Shown: positions 1 through 7,486 of the stretch, in pieces
How the letters are laid out: every line of letters starts with the position of its first letter
Numbering within the stretch: position 1 is the stretch's first letter
Origin: Kribbella monticola
GTDB taxonomy: Bacteria > Actinomycetota > Actinomycetes > Propionibacteriales > Kribbellaceae
Length of the DNA: 64,000 bases
Direction: 5' to 3'
Assembly: GCF_003261635.1 (NCBI RefSeq)
Contig: NZ_QFXK01000030.1
Span: forward strand, 310,001 to 374,000
Notes under the pieces: model-generated
What the model was told of the DNA's origin: nothing
The model's input: only the letters and a program-made list of their open reading frames with translations
Databases searched by the model: none
Translations under genes and position numbers: made by a program

Positions 1-733
1 CAATAGCCGGCGCACCGAGCGCCTGTATCACCAGTACTGCGATCGCCACCGGCGGCGCGTAAGGATGAGTCGCGAGCCGTTCGAAGCCCCGCTGGACGGC
101 ACGCCAGGCAGCGTCGACCGGAGCGGCGAGCTCCACCTCGTCGGGAGGGCAGGCGAGCAGCAGCGCGCGCGTCTCGGCCCAGCCCTGGAGCTGAGGATCC
201 ACCCGGTTGAGCTGTTCCGTCGCCTGCGCGCTCCGGAGCTTGGACAGTCCGCCGGAGACTCCTTCGACGGCATGGTCGACGACGTTGGCCAACTGCTCCT
301 TCGGGTCGATCGGCCGTCGGTTGGTGACGAACCTCGAAGCCAGCACGATCAGTACGAACACGACGTACACAATCGCCGCGGTCGGTTGGTAGAAGTAGTT
401 GTTGTCCGAGGTGATGAACTTGCCCACCTCGTCGATGAACAGGCCGAAGCCGACGCCACCGACGAGCGCGGCAGCGGGCCGCACCACCGGACCGACGTAC
501 GCGAGCAGCAGGAAGATCGCCAGCAGCATCAGCAAGCCACCAGGCAGTACGTGGGCGATGTGCAGGCCCTTGCCGCCGATCTGCGGATAGCCACTGAGGC
601 CCAGGATCAACCGGGTGATCAGCACGGTCGAGACACCGGAGACGACGAACGTGGTCAGATGCTCCGCGGTCCGTACATTGCGGACCAGTCCCGCCCGCAT
701 CAGGTACGGCGAGCGCGCGCCCGTGGTGGTCAT
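1..733 (-). CDS. Polytopic membrane protein, C-terminus beyond the window
   Basis: The reverse strand is open from an ATG at 733 to the left edge, giving about 244 residues with no stop. The protein begins MTTTGARSPYLMRAGLV. It has at least four hydrophobic segments in its first 130 residues, among them a stretch ending GVGFGLFIDEVGKFIT. A soluble, charged region follows with DPKEQLANVVDHAVEGVSG, and another hydrophobic segment starts at the cut. I do not recognise the family. The start is the first ATG after the short peptide gene upstream on the same strand, with 34 bases between them, so the two may be co-transcribed. Function is unknown; being an integral membrane protein is well supported. 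Confidence 0.75.
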   Translation of the reverse strand, partial: MTTTGARSPYLMRAGLVRNVRTAEHLTTFVVSGVSTVLITRLILGLSGYPQIGGKGLHIAHVLPGGLLMLLAIFLLLAYVGPVVRPAAALVGGVGFGLFIDEVGKFITSDNNYFYQPTAAIVYVVFVLIVLASRFVTNRRPIDPKEQLANVVDHAVEGVSGGLSKLRSAQATEQLNRVDPQLQGWAETRALLLACPPDEVELAAPVDAAWRAVQRGFERLATHPYAPPVAIAVLVIQALGAPAI

Positions 734-767
734 GGCGCAGAACGTTAGCTGGCGCGGAGCCGGGCGG

Positions 768-854
768 TCACCGGGTGAGGGCCGCGATCACCACGATGGC
801 GATGAGAGCCAGCAGTACGACAGAGGTGACGAGCCGTCGGGTCCGGGGGTCCAC
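768..854 (-). CDS. 28-residue single-span membrane peptide
   Basis: A short reverse-strand reading frame starts with GTG at 854 and ends with TGA at 768. It encodes a basic head (VDPRTRRLVTS) followed by one hydrophobic helix rich in Val, Leu, Ile and Ala, then ALTR. An in-frame TAG lies four codons upstream of the GTG, so the start cannot be moved outward. It lies 34 bases before the membrane protein gene at 733 on the same strand. Support is the protein-like pattern (positive-inside head, one perfect TM helix, third-position GC) and the tight context. No function can be assigned. Confidence 0.5.
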   Translation of the reverse strand: MDPRTRRLVTSVVLLALIAIVVIAALTR

Positions 855-894
855 CGGCCCAGGCTAGTGGACCCCAGATCCGCGGAGTGGTCCA

Positions 895-965
895 GGTTGG
901 CCGACGGGCTCGTGGTTCAGGGGCGACGGGCTCACAGGTCAGGTTGGCCGACGGCTCGTGGTTCA
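895..965 (-). repeat. Stop-codon-containing tandem repeat at the acyltransferase 3' end
   Basis: Three direct copies of a 22-25 base unit lie at 942-965, 920-941 and 895-919. Read on the reverse strand, each begins with TGA, and the first TGA is the stop of the acyltransferase. The outer two units are nearly identical (TGAACCACGAGCC, then GTCGGCCAACC); the middle one has diverged. The same kind of structure recurs at other gene ends in this window. Confidence 0.75.
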
Positions 966-2627
966 GATCGGAGGGAGGGTGAGGAGGGGTTCGGGGCGGT
1001 GGACGCCTCGGGGGCGGTAGCCGAGGGAGTCGGAACAGCCGAGGTAGTCGGACAGGAGCCAGATGATGGCCAGCCACATCTCCGTTCCTTGCAGTCCCGG
1101 TACGGCGTTGTCGTCGGTGCCGTCCGGCGCGAAGGCGAATCCGGCGCCGTCGACCCATTGGTCGAGGGCGGTCGACAGCGTGCTCTCGGCCCAGCCGGCG
1201 GCGTCGGTTCGGCCGAAGTCGGTCTGCTGACCGGCGAGCCAGAGCGGGTGGATGACGTCGAGGATGTTGCACGCGTTGAAGCCGTCGGCGGTGAAGCGGC
1301 GGCGGTCCTTGCTGTGGGTGAGAACGGTCCGGATGGCGGCTTCGGGGTAGGGCAGCGGGAGGCCGAACTGCGCGTAGGTGCCGCGGGTCAGGCGGTAGAA
1401 GCCGTTGACGACCTGGAGCCAGCCGTTGTCGGGGTCCGGGTGGCCCCAGAGGCCGGTCCGCGGGTCGGCGTGGGTGGTCAGCCAGCCGATCAGCGTCGAC
1501 AACGGACCGGAGCCGAAATCGCTGTGATCGTTGACGTTTCGGGCGATCGCCGTACCGAGTGCGTCGATGGCTGCGCCGGCGCCCCAGGCGTTTCTTGCCC
1601 AGGGCAACTCGGCCAGTCGGACTTCGAGATTGTCCAGTTGACCAACTGCTTTTATTGGGTGCTCGAAGCAACTATTCAGCAATTGCAGGGCGTAGCCGGC
1701 GCAGAGGACGTGGTAGCTGGCTGGGCCTTGCAGGATGGAGAGTTCGGCGGTGTCGATTGGTTGCTCGAGGCCCGCATCGGCGAGATCGCCGGGCGCGACC
1801 AGGCCGGTGTGCGGGTCCTGGCGCGCACGGAGGCGGCGTACCAGGTCGTCGCGGGTGTGACCGTCCGGGGTACGGCGGAGTAGGAGGTCCGAGATCTCGA
1901 TCGCGTCGCACCAAGGGCGGATCGCGCCCGGGTGGTCGAAGCCGGGACGATCGACGAAGCGCTCGCCGTCGTAACACCGTTCCAGCACGTCACCCACCTG
2001 CTCACGCGCCCGCTCCGCGAACCGAGCCAACCGTTCGGCGAGATCAGTAGAAGGAGGAACCGGTGCCGCGGTACGGCGGTCTCGGACGACGCGGGCGGGG
2101 TTGCCTACTGCTACGGCCCAGGGGGCGATGTTTTTGGTGACTACTGCGCCGGCGCCGATGACGGCGTGGGAGCCGATGGTGACGCCGTCGAGGACGATGG
2201 CGTTCGAGCCGATCCAGACGTCGTCGCCGACGGTGATGCCGACAGCGGTGTGGGGCTGGCGGAAGATCGGGCGGTCGGGGGCGGTGCCGTGGTTGAAGGC
2301 GATCAGCGACGCGTTCGCACCGACCCGTACGCCGTCGCCGAAGGTGATCCGCCCACGCACGACCGCGAACGGGTTGATCGTGGTGTCCGCGCCGAGTTCG
2401 ATCTCGCCGGTGACGTAGGCGTGCGCTCCGATGTAGGACCGCTCCCCCATCCGCAGCCGATCGCAGAACACCGCCGCCGAGCCGGCGACGAAGGCATCCG
2501 CGGCCAGCTCCACCGAACCGGACAGCGCCCGCTGCCGCTCGGCCTGCCGGGCGCGCTCCTCCTCGGAGGCGGCGCCGGCGTACTCCCAGGGCAGGAAATC
2601 GAGGCGTTCCGGAGGTTCGGCGATCAT
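963..2627 (-). CDS. Two-domain acyltransferase: hexapeptide-repeat domain plus C-terminal helical domain
   Basis: 554 residues. Residues about 60-180 form a left-handed beta-helix typical of maltose/galactoside O-acetyltransferases, with a VGDDVWIGSNAIVLDGV-type coil and the catalytic His candidate in FNHGT (His113). The remaining 350 residues are not part of ordinary acetyltransferases. They look like an all-helical region with repeated Trp/Gly-rich turns (DPRTGLWGHPD, NGWLQVVNGFYRL, FNACNILDVIHPLWLA), resembling alpha-toroid or heparinase-like folds. The acyl acceptor is probably a carbohydrate. No ribosome site precedes the ATG at 2627, so the transcript may be leaderless, and a LacI-type operator sits on the start codon. 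The LacI gene at 2725 is divergent and is probably its regulator. Confidence 0.8.
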   Translation of the reverse strand: MIAEPPERLDFLPWEYAGAASEEERARQAERQRALSGSVELAADAFVAGSAAVFCDRLRMGERSYIGAHAYVTGEIELGADTTINPFAVVRGRITFGDGVRVGANASLIAFNHGTAPDRPIFRQPHTAVGITVGDDVWIGSNAIVLDGVTIGSHAVIGAGAVVTKNIAPWAVAVGNPARVVRDRRTAAPVPPSTDLAERLARFAERAREQVGDVLERCYDGERFVDRPGFDHPGAIRPWCDAIEISDLLLRRTPDGHTRDDLVRRLRARQDPHTGLVAPGDLADAGLEQPIDTAELSILQGPASYHVLCAGYALQLLNSCFEHPIKAVGQLDNLEVRLAELPWARNAWGAGAAIDALGTAIARNVNDHSDFGSGPLSTLIGWLTTHADPRTGLWGHPDPDNGWLQVVNGFYRLTRGTYAQFGLPLPYPEAAIRTVLTHSKDRRRFTADGFNACNILDVIHPLWLAGQQTDFGRTDAAGWAESTLSTALDQWVDGAGFAFAPDGTDDNAVPGLQGTEMWLAIIWLLSDYLGCSDSLGYRPRGVHRPEPLLTLPPI

Positions 2628-2644
2628 TGGATAACGCTATCCAA
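2627..2644. promoter_or_regulatory. LacI-type operator overlapping the acyltransferase start codon
   Basis: The 18-base sequence TTGGATAACGCTATCCAA is a near-perfect inverted repeat (one mismatched pair) with the central CG typical of LacI-family operators. Its first base is the first base of the reverse-strand ATG. It is the only clear dyad between the divergent acyltransferase and the LacI gene at 2725, so it is the likely binding site of that regulator. Confidence 0.7.
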
Positions 2645-2724
2645 GAGTCGTGACAAGCCGAAGGCGGCGGCCGGAGAGCGGACAGCGCTGCTAATGTCCG
2701 GGGCATGCGGGGTGGAGGCAAGAG

Positions 2725-3810
2725 ATGACGGCAACCGGATCCACCGACGGCGAGCAGTCCGCCCTCGACGGCCCGGCGAGCAGCGGTGGCCGCAGGAGCC
2801 AGCGCGTCACCATCAGCGATCTCGCCCGCCGGCTGGACATCTCGAAGGCGTCGGTCTCCTATGCGCTGAACGGCCGGTCCGGCGTCAGCGAGGAGACCCG
2901 GCAACGCGTGCTGAGCCTTGCCGAGGAGCTCGGTTTCCACCCGAACTCGGCCGCCGTTGCGCTGTCCGCGAGCCGCACCCGCACGATCGGCATCGTGATC
3001 GCCCGCGACCCGGCACTGATCTCGACCGAGGCGTTCTACATGCGCACCCTGGTCGGCATCGAGCAGTACCTGAACGAGGTCGACTCCTCGCTGCTCCTGC
3101 GCCTCACCGGTGAGCACGGCGAGGATCTGGCCGTACTACGGCGCTGGAGCCGGCAGGGCAGGGTCGACGGGTTCATCCTGTTCGACGAGCACGACGACGA
3201 TCCCCGCGTGCCGCTGCTCAAGGAACTGGGCGTCCCCTGCGTGGTGGTCAGCTCGAACGCGCCCGATGACGGTGTCGGCCGGCTGATCAGCTCGCCCGAG
3301 GAGACGGTGACGTTGCTGCTGGACCACCTGGCAGAGCTCGGCCATGTGGACATCGCGCACATCAGCGGACCCTTCACCTTCGTGCACGAGCAACTGCGCG
3401 TCCAGTTGCTGCAGGAGAAGGCACATCAGCGCGGGATCCGGGTGACGCACCTGACGGGCAGCTACCGGTACGAGGAAGGCGCCGAGCTGACCCGCTCGCT
3501 GCTGGCCAAGAAGAACCCGCCGACCGCAATCATCCTGGGCAACGACCTGATGGCCGTGGCAGCACTCCGGGTGGCGACGGACCTCGGTACGGCGGTCCCC
3601 GGCGAACTGTCGATCCTCGCCTGGGACGACTCCCCGCTGTGCGAGCTGGCGCGGCCGGGCATCACCGCGGTCGACCAGCAGACGATGGAGCGCGGCCGGA
3701 TGGCGGCCGATCTGCTGTTCCGGATCGCCGCCGGTGAGTCCGGCCTGCACTGGGAGACACCGCCCGGCGTACTGCGGGTGCGCGACTCCAGCGGCCCCGC
3801 GCGAGCCTGA
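2725..3810 (+). CDS. LacI-family transcriptional regulator
   Basis: 361 residues. A LacI helix-turn-helix occupies residues about 28-55 (VTISDLARRLDISKASVSYALNG). The periplasmic-binding-like sensor domain follows, with typical TRTIGIVIARD and AIILGNDLMAVAALR strands. The ATG at 2725 follows a GGAGG box at a normal distance. It is divergent from the acyltransferase and upstream of a sugar ABC importer, so it could control either. The operator at 2627-2644 favours the acyltransferase; the two palindromes at 4086-4120 could be a second target. The final codons are duplicated in the repeat that follows the stop. Confidence 0.92.
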   Translation: MTATGSTDGEQSALDGPASSGGRRSQRVTISDLARRLDISKASVSYALNGRSGVSEETRQRVLSLAEELGFHPNSAAVALSASRTRTIGIVIARDPALISTEAFYMRTLVGIEQYLNEVDSSLLLRLTGEHGEDLAVLRRWSRQGRVDGFILFDEHDDDPRVPLLKELGVPCVVVSSNAPDDGVGRLISSPEETVTLLLDHLAELGHVDIAHISGPFTFVHEQLRVQLLQEKAHQRGIRVTHLTGSYRYEEGAELTRSLLAKKNPPTAIILGNDLMAVAALRVATDLGTAVPGELSILAWDDSPLCELARPGITAVDQQTMERGRMAADLLFRIAAGESGLHWETPPGVLRVRDSSGPARA

Positions 3811-3908
3811 GGTCCGCGTGAGCCTGAGGTCCGCGCAAGCTGAGGTCCGCGCGCCTGAGGTCCGCGCAAGCTGAGGTCCGCGCGAGCCTGAGATCCGCGC
3901 AAGCCTGA
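3799..3908 (+). repeat. Six-copy tandem repeat with a TGA in every unit, at the end of the LacI gene
   Basis: Starting at the LacI stop (3808-3810) there are six units of 15-17 bases, each beginning TGAGGTCCGCG (TGAGATCCGCG in the last) and ending in AGCC or AGC, followed by a seventh TGA at 3906. The last LacI codons (GCGCGAGCC) match the unit end, so the repeat includes the coding tail. Three reading frames are closed many times over. No mobile-element or CRISPR feature is present. Confidence 0.85.
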
Positions 3909-4085
3909 TTCACCGTCCGACCCTGATCGCGGGCCGCGACGGCCTCGTCACGATCCGCTATTCTGGCGGTCGCAGTACGGGCCCGCCGGAGGTTGCGCGA
4001 TTGTGCGCGCGACTTGAGGGAACAGCGGATAACGCGTACCCCACGGGGTACCAAGGTCACGGAACATTAACGAACTCGACCAAAC

Positions 4086-4120
4086 TGAACCGGTTCGGGT
4101 TCCCATACTTAACCGGTTAG
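4086..4120. promoter_or_regulatory. Twin palindromic operators before the sugar ABC importer
   Basis: Two 12-base sites, TGAACCGGTTCG (4086-4097) and TTAACCGGTTAG (4109-4120), share the perfect palindrome AACCGGTT. Their centres are 23 bases apart, about two helical turns. They lie 65-100 bases before the lipoprotein start, the position of a promoter/operator. The format (palindrome with central CCGG) fits a LacI-family regulator; the LacI gene next door is the obvious candidate. The remaining intergenic sequence from 3909 to 4085 shows nothing else I can name. Confidence 0.6.
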
Positions 4121-4184
4121 GCCACTATGGGCCCGACCCGCCTCCGGTGTCTGTCGGAGGCTCGATGGGACAAGGGAGTCCGAC

Positions 4185-5507
4185 GTGAGACTGCGTTCGC
4201 TAGTAGCCGCAGCTGCGGTATCCGCCTTGGGAATCAGCCTGGCCGCTTGCGGTGGCAGTGACTCCGGCGACAGCTCGAATGGCGGCAGTGGTGGCGACCA
4301 GACGCTGACCTACTGGGCCAGCAACCAGGGCACCAGCCTGGACAACGACAAGCAGGTGCTGACCCCGGTCCTGCAGAAGTTCACCCAGGAGACCGGGATC
4401 AAGGTCAACCTCGAGGTGATCGGCTGGAACGACCTGCAGACCAGGATCCAGACCGCGACCACCTCCGGCCAGGGTCCCGATGTGCTCAACATCGGCAACA
4501 CCTGGGCCGCCTCGCTGCAGGCGACCGGTGCCTTCCTGCCGTTCGACGACGACGCGATGAAGGCGATCGGAGGCAAGGACAAGTTCGTGCCGACGGCCCT
4601 GGCGACCGGCGGCAAGGAAGGCGAGCCGCCGACGTCGGTGCCGCTCTACGGCCTGGCGTACGGCCTGTACTACAACAAGGCGATGTTCGCCGCCGCTGGT
4701 CTGCAGCCGCCGAAGACCTGGGAGGAGATGGTCACCGACGCGCAGAAGCTGACCAACCCCGCCAAGAAGCAGTGGGGGATGGCGCTCGCGGCCGGTAGCT
4801 ACACCGAGAACGTGCACTTCGCGTTCATCAACGCCGCTCAGAACGGCGCGGACTGGTTCGACAAGGACGGCAAGCCGACCTTCACCGGTGACGGCAACGT
4901 GCAGGGCGTCCTGCGGTACCTCGACCTGATGCAGAAGGACAAGGTCGCGAACCCGTCGAACGCGCAGTACGACAACGGCACCAAGTCGGTGAACGACTTC
5001 GCGAACAAGAAGGTCGCGATGGTCATCAACCAGAACAACGCCGACTCCTCGATCGTCGCCAACGGCATGAAGGCCGGCGAGTACGGCGTCGTGCCGTTCC
5101 CCGCACCGGCGGGCGCGGCCGCACCGGTCGGCAGCCACGTGGCCGGGATCAACCTGTCGATCTTCAAGAACACCAAGCACAAGGACGCGGCGCTGAAGTT
5201 CGTCAAGTTCATGACGGACGCCGACACCCAGACCACGCTGGGCAAGCCGTTCTCGTCGCTGCCGGTGCTCAAGGACGCGAAGCCGGTCTTCACCACCGAC
5301 GCCGCCGAGGCCGCGACCTTCTCCGATGTCTACAACAACAAGTCGAAGCCGCTGCCGCTGGTGCCGGCCGAGGACCAGTTCGAGAGCACCGTCGGCAAGG
5401 CGATGAACAGCATGTTCGCCAAGATCGCCACGGGCGGGACGGTGACCGCCGACGAGGTGAAGGCGGCGCTGAAGACGGCCCAGGACCAGGTGGCCGCCGG
5501 TAGCTGA
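4185..5507 (+). CDS. Sugar ABC transporter substrate-binding lipoprotein
   Basis: 440 residues. A basic n-region and hydrophobic core end in the lipobox LAAC, so the mature protein starts at lipidated Cys22. A Gly/Ser linker and an SBP_bac_1-type fold follow, with TYWASNQGTSLDNDK, GPDVLNIGNTWA and YGLAYGLYYNKAMF strands. Start is GTG 4185, with GGGAG just upstream. It captures an extracellular solute, probably an oligosaccharide, for the two permeases that follow. A hairpin separates it from the permeases, which usually lets the binding protein be made in excess. No substrate can be read from the sequence. Confidence 0.92.
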   Translation: MRLRSLVAAAAVSALGISLAACGGSDSGDSSNGGSGGDQTLTYWASNQGTSLDNDKQVLTPVLQKFTQETGIKVNLEVIGWNDLQTRIQTATTSGQGPDVLNIGNTWAASLQATGAFLPFDDDAMKAIGGKDKFVPTALATGGKEGEPPTSVPLYGLAYGLYYNKAMFAAAGLQPPKTWEEMVTDAQKLTNPAKKQWGMALAAGSYTENVHFAFINAAQNGADWFDKDGKPTFTGDGNVQGVLRYLDLMQKDKVANPSNAQYDNGTKSVNDFANKKVAMVINQNNADSSIVANGMKAGEYGVVPFPAPAGAAAPVGSHVAGINLSIFKNTKHKDAALKFVKFMTDADTQTTLGKPFSSLPVLKDAKPVFTTDAAEAATFSDVYNNKSKPLPLVPAEDQFESTVGKAMNSMFAKIATGGTVTADEVKAALKTAQDQVAAGS

Positions 5508-5516
5508 GTTGCCGCT

Positions 5517-5555
5517 GTGGCCCGGGTGGCGCGGTTCGCCGGCCGCCCGGGCCAC
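5517..5555 (+). terminator. Intercistronic hairpin between binding protein and permeases
   Basis: A perfect 10-base stem (GTGGCCCGGG / CCCGGGCCAC) encloses a 19-base loop and lies 10 bases after the lipoprotein stop. No T-tract follows. In ABC importer operons such stems partly stop or stabilise the upstream mRNA so that the binding protein exceeds the permeases; that role is inferred here. Confidence 0.6.
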
Positions 5556-5599
5556 TGAGGTGACCAGCCGCCGACCATTCACAGAACGGAGGCGACCGG

Positions 5600-6583
5600 A
5601 TGTCCGTCGCCACAGAACAGGCCCCCGCCGAGGCTGCCCCCGGCGTCCGGGCGGCCAGGAAGCGCGGGCCCGACCATCGCCCCGGGCTGAGCCGGAAGCT
5701 GCCCTATCTGCTGCTCGCCCCCGCGGTACTGCTCGAACTGCTGATCCACATCATCCCCATGCTGGTCGGCATCTGGATGAGCTTCGTGAAGCTGACGAAG
5801 TTCTTCATCGCCAACTGGTCGGCGGCGCCATGGGCGGGCCTGAACAACTACCGGATCGCGGTCGACGTCCACAACTCCGTCGGCGAAGGTCTGCTGAAGT
5901 CGTTCGGCGTCACCGTCGTGTTCTCCGCCGTCACGGTGGTGCTGGCTTGGTGTCTCGGGATGGCCGCGGCGGTCGCGCTCCAGCCGCCGTTCAAGGGGCG
6001 CAGCGCGGTACGGACGCTCTTCCTGGTGCCGTACGCGCTTCCCGCGTACGCCGGCATCCTGACCTGGAACTTCATGCTTCAGCGCGACACCGGCGCCGTG
6101 AACCACGTGCTGGTCGACAACCTCGGGATCCTGTCCGACCGTCCGTTCTGGCTGCTCGGCGGCAACGCGCTGACGTCGCTGATCACGGTGGCGCTGTGGC
6201 GGCTGTGGCCGTTCGCGTTCCTGACTCTGATGGCCGGTCTGCAGAGCATCCCGCAGGACATCTACGAGGCGGCCTCGGTGGACGGCGCGGGAACGGTCCG
6301 GCAGTGGCGGAACATCACGCTGCCGTCGCTGCGACCGGTCAACCTGGTGCTCGTGCTGGTCCTCTTCCTGTGGACGTTCAGCGACTTCAACACGCCGTAC
6401 GTGCTGTTCGGTACGGCGCAGCCGCCGGCCGGCGACCTGATCACCTTCCACATCTACAACGCCTCGTTCCTGACCTGGAACTTCGGCTCGGGTGCGGCGA
6501 TGTCCGTGCTGCTGCTGATCTTCCTGATGATCGTGACCGGCGCCTATCTCGCCGTCACCGGACGGAGGTCCCGCCGTGCGTGA
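5600..6583 (+). CDS. Sugar ABC transporter permease, MalF type
   Basis: 327 residues with six hydrophobic segments. The cytoplasmic EAA loop reads EAASVDGAGTVRQW, with the conserved Gly. The N-terminus has a basic tail before the first helix (LPYLLLAPAVLLELLIHIIP). Start ATG 5600 follows an ACGGAGG box. It forms the membrane channel together with the next gene, whose GTG start overlaps this stop by eight bases, implying translational coupling. No ATPase gene is present, so a shared MsiK/UgpC-type ATPase encoded elsewhere is probably used, as is common in actinobacteria. Confidence 0.93.
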   Translation: MSVATEQAPAEAAPGVRAARKRGPDHRPGLSRKLPYLLLAPAVLLELLIHIIPMLVGIWMSFVKLTKFFIANWSAAPWAGLNNYRIAVDVHNSVGEGLLKSFGVTVVFSAVTVVLAWCLGMAAAVALQPPFKGRSAVRTLFLVPYALPAYAGILTWNFMLQRDTGAVNHVLVDNLGILSDRPFWLLGGNALTSLITVALWRLWPFAFLTLMAGLQSIPQDIYEAASVDGAGTVRQWRNITLPSLRPVNLVLVLVLFLWTFSDFNTPYVLFGTAQPPAGDLITFHIYNASFLTWNFGSGAAMSVLLLIFLMIVTGAYLAVTGRRSRRA

Positions 6584-7415
6584 GACCAGGGGATTCAAGA
6601 TCTACCGGGGCGTCGTACTGACAGTCCTCGGGCTGTTCGTGCTGCTGCCGCTGTACGTGATGGCGACGTCGTCGCTGAAGCCGCTGGGCGACGTGCAGGG
6701 CGCCTTCACCTGGTGGCCGTCGAACCTCACCCTCGACCCGTTCGTGGACATGTGGAAGACAGTTCCGCTGGGCCGGTACTTCGTGAACAGCACGATCGTG
6801 TCGGTCGCCGCCACCGTCGCCTCGGTGGCGATCGCGATCCTGGCGGCGTTCGCGGTGTCGCGGTTCCGCTTCCGCGGCCGCAGTGTGTTCACCACCACGG
6901 TGCTGTCGACCCAGATGTTCCCCGGCGTACTGTTCCTGCTGCCGTTGTTCCTGATCTTCGTGAACATCAACAACTCGCTCGGCGTGCAGCTGGTCGGGAC
7001 CAGGCTCGGCCTGATCATCACCTACCTGACCTTCAGCCTGCCGTTCTCGATCTGGATGCTCGCCGGGTACTTCGACAGCATCCCGCGCGAGCTGGACGAG
7101 GCCGCGCTGGTCGACGGCTGCGGACCGATGGGTGCACTCACGCGGGTCGTGCTGCCGGCCGCGCGACCCGGTGTGATCGCGGTCGCGATCTACTCCTTCA
7201 TGACGGCCTGGGGAGAAGTGCTGTTCGCGTCGGTGATGACGACCGAGTCCAACCGGACGCTGTCGGTCGGCCTGCGCCAGTACTCCACCCAGACGAACAT
7301 CTACTGGAACCAGATCATGGCCGCCGCGCTGGTCGTCAGCGTCCCGGTGGTCATCGGCTTCCTGCTCGCCCAGCGCCACTTCGTCGCCGGCGTGACGGCG
7401 GGTGCCGTGAAGTAG
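6576..7415 (+). CDS. Sugar ABC transporter permease, MalG type
   Basis: 279 residues, six predicted membrane helices, EAA loop DEAALVDGCGPMGA. Start GTG 6576 lies inside the end of the partner permease. This is the last gene of the importer operon; no glycoside hydrolase follows, so the substrate stays open. Its terminal codons (F-V-A-G-V-T-A-G-A-V-K-stop) are copied twice after the stop, giving two further units that each end GTGAAGTAG. Confidence 0.93.
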   Translation: MRETRGFKIYRGVVLTVLGLFVLLPLYVMATSSLKPLGDVQGAFTWWPSNLTLDPFVDMWKTVPLGRYFVNSTIVSVAATVASVAIAILAAFAVSRFRFRGRSVFTTTVLSTQMFPGVLFLLPLFLIFVNINNSLGVQLVGTRLGLIITYLTFSLPFSIWMLAGYFDSIPRELDEAALVDGCGPMGALTRVVLPAARPGVIAVAIYSFMTAWGEVLFASVMTTESNRTLSVGLRQYSTQTNIYWNQIMAAALVVSVPVVIGFLLAQRHFVAGVTAGAVK

Positions 7416-7480
7416 TTCGCCGGCGTCATCGCGGCTGGCGTGAAGTAGTTCGCCGGCGTCACCGCGGGTGCGTGAAGTAG
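7380..7480 (+). repeat. Triplicated 3' coding end with stop codon (permease)
   Basis: Three units lie at 7380-7415, 7416-7448 and 7449-7480. The first is the real C-terminal coding sequence with its TAG. The second reads in the equivalent frame FAGVIAAGVK-stop; the third reads FAGVTAGA-stop through a one-base deletion. All three end GTGAAGTAG. The copies keep a peptide resemblance as well as the stop, so they derive from the gene end itself. Confidence 0.85.
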
Positions 7481-7486
7481 TACTGA

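Noticed and set aside
3799..3908. CRISPR-like or transposon-end repeats
   Set aside because: Units are 15-17 bases in direct contact, with no unique spacers, no cas genes and no terminal inverted repeats.
4200..5582. 460-residue reverse-strand frame opposite the binding-protein gene
   Set aside because: Antisense shadow with Gly/Arg/Val-rich composition; the forward lipoprotein has a signal peptide and family pattern.
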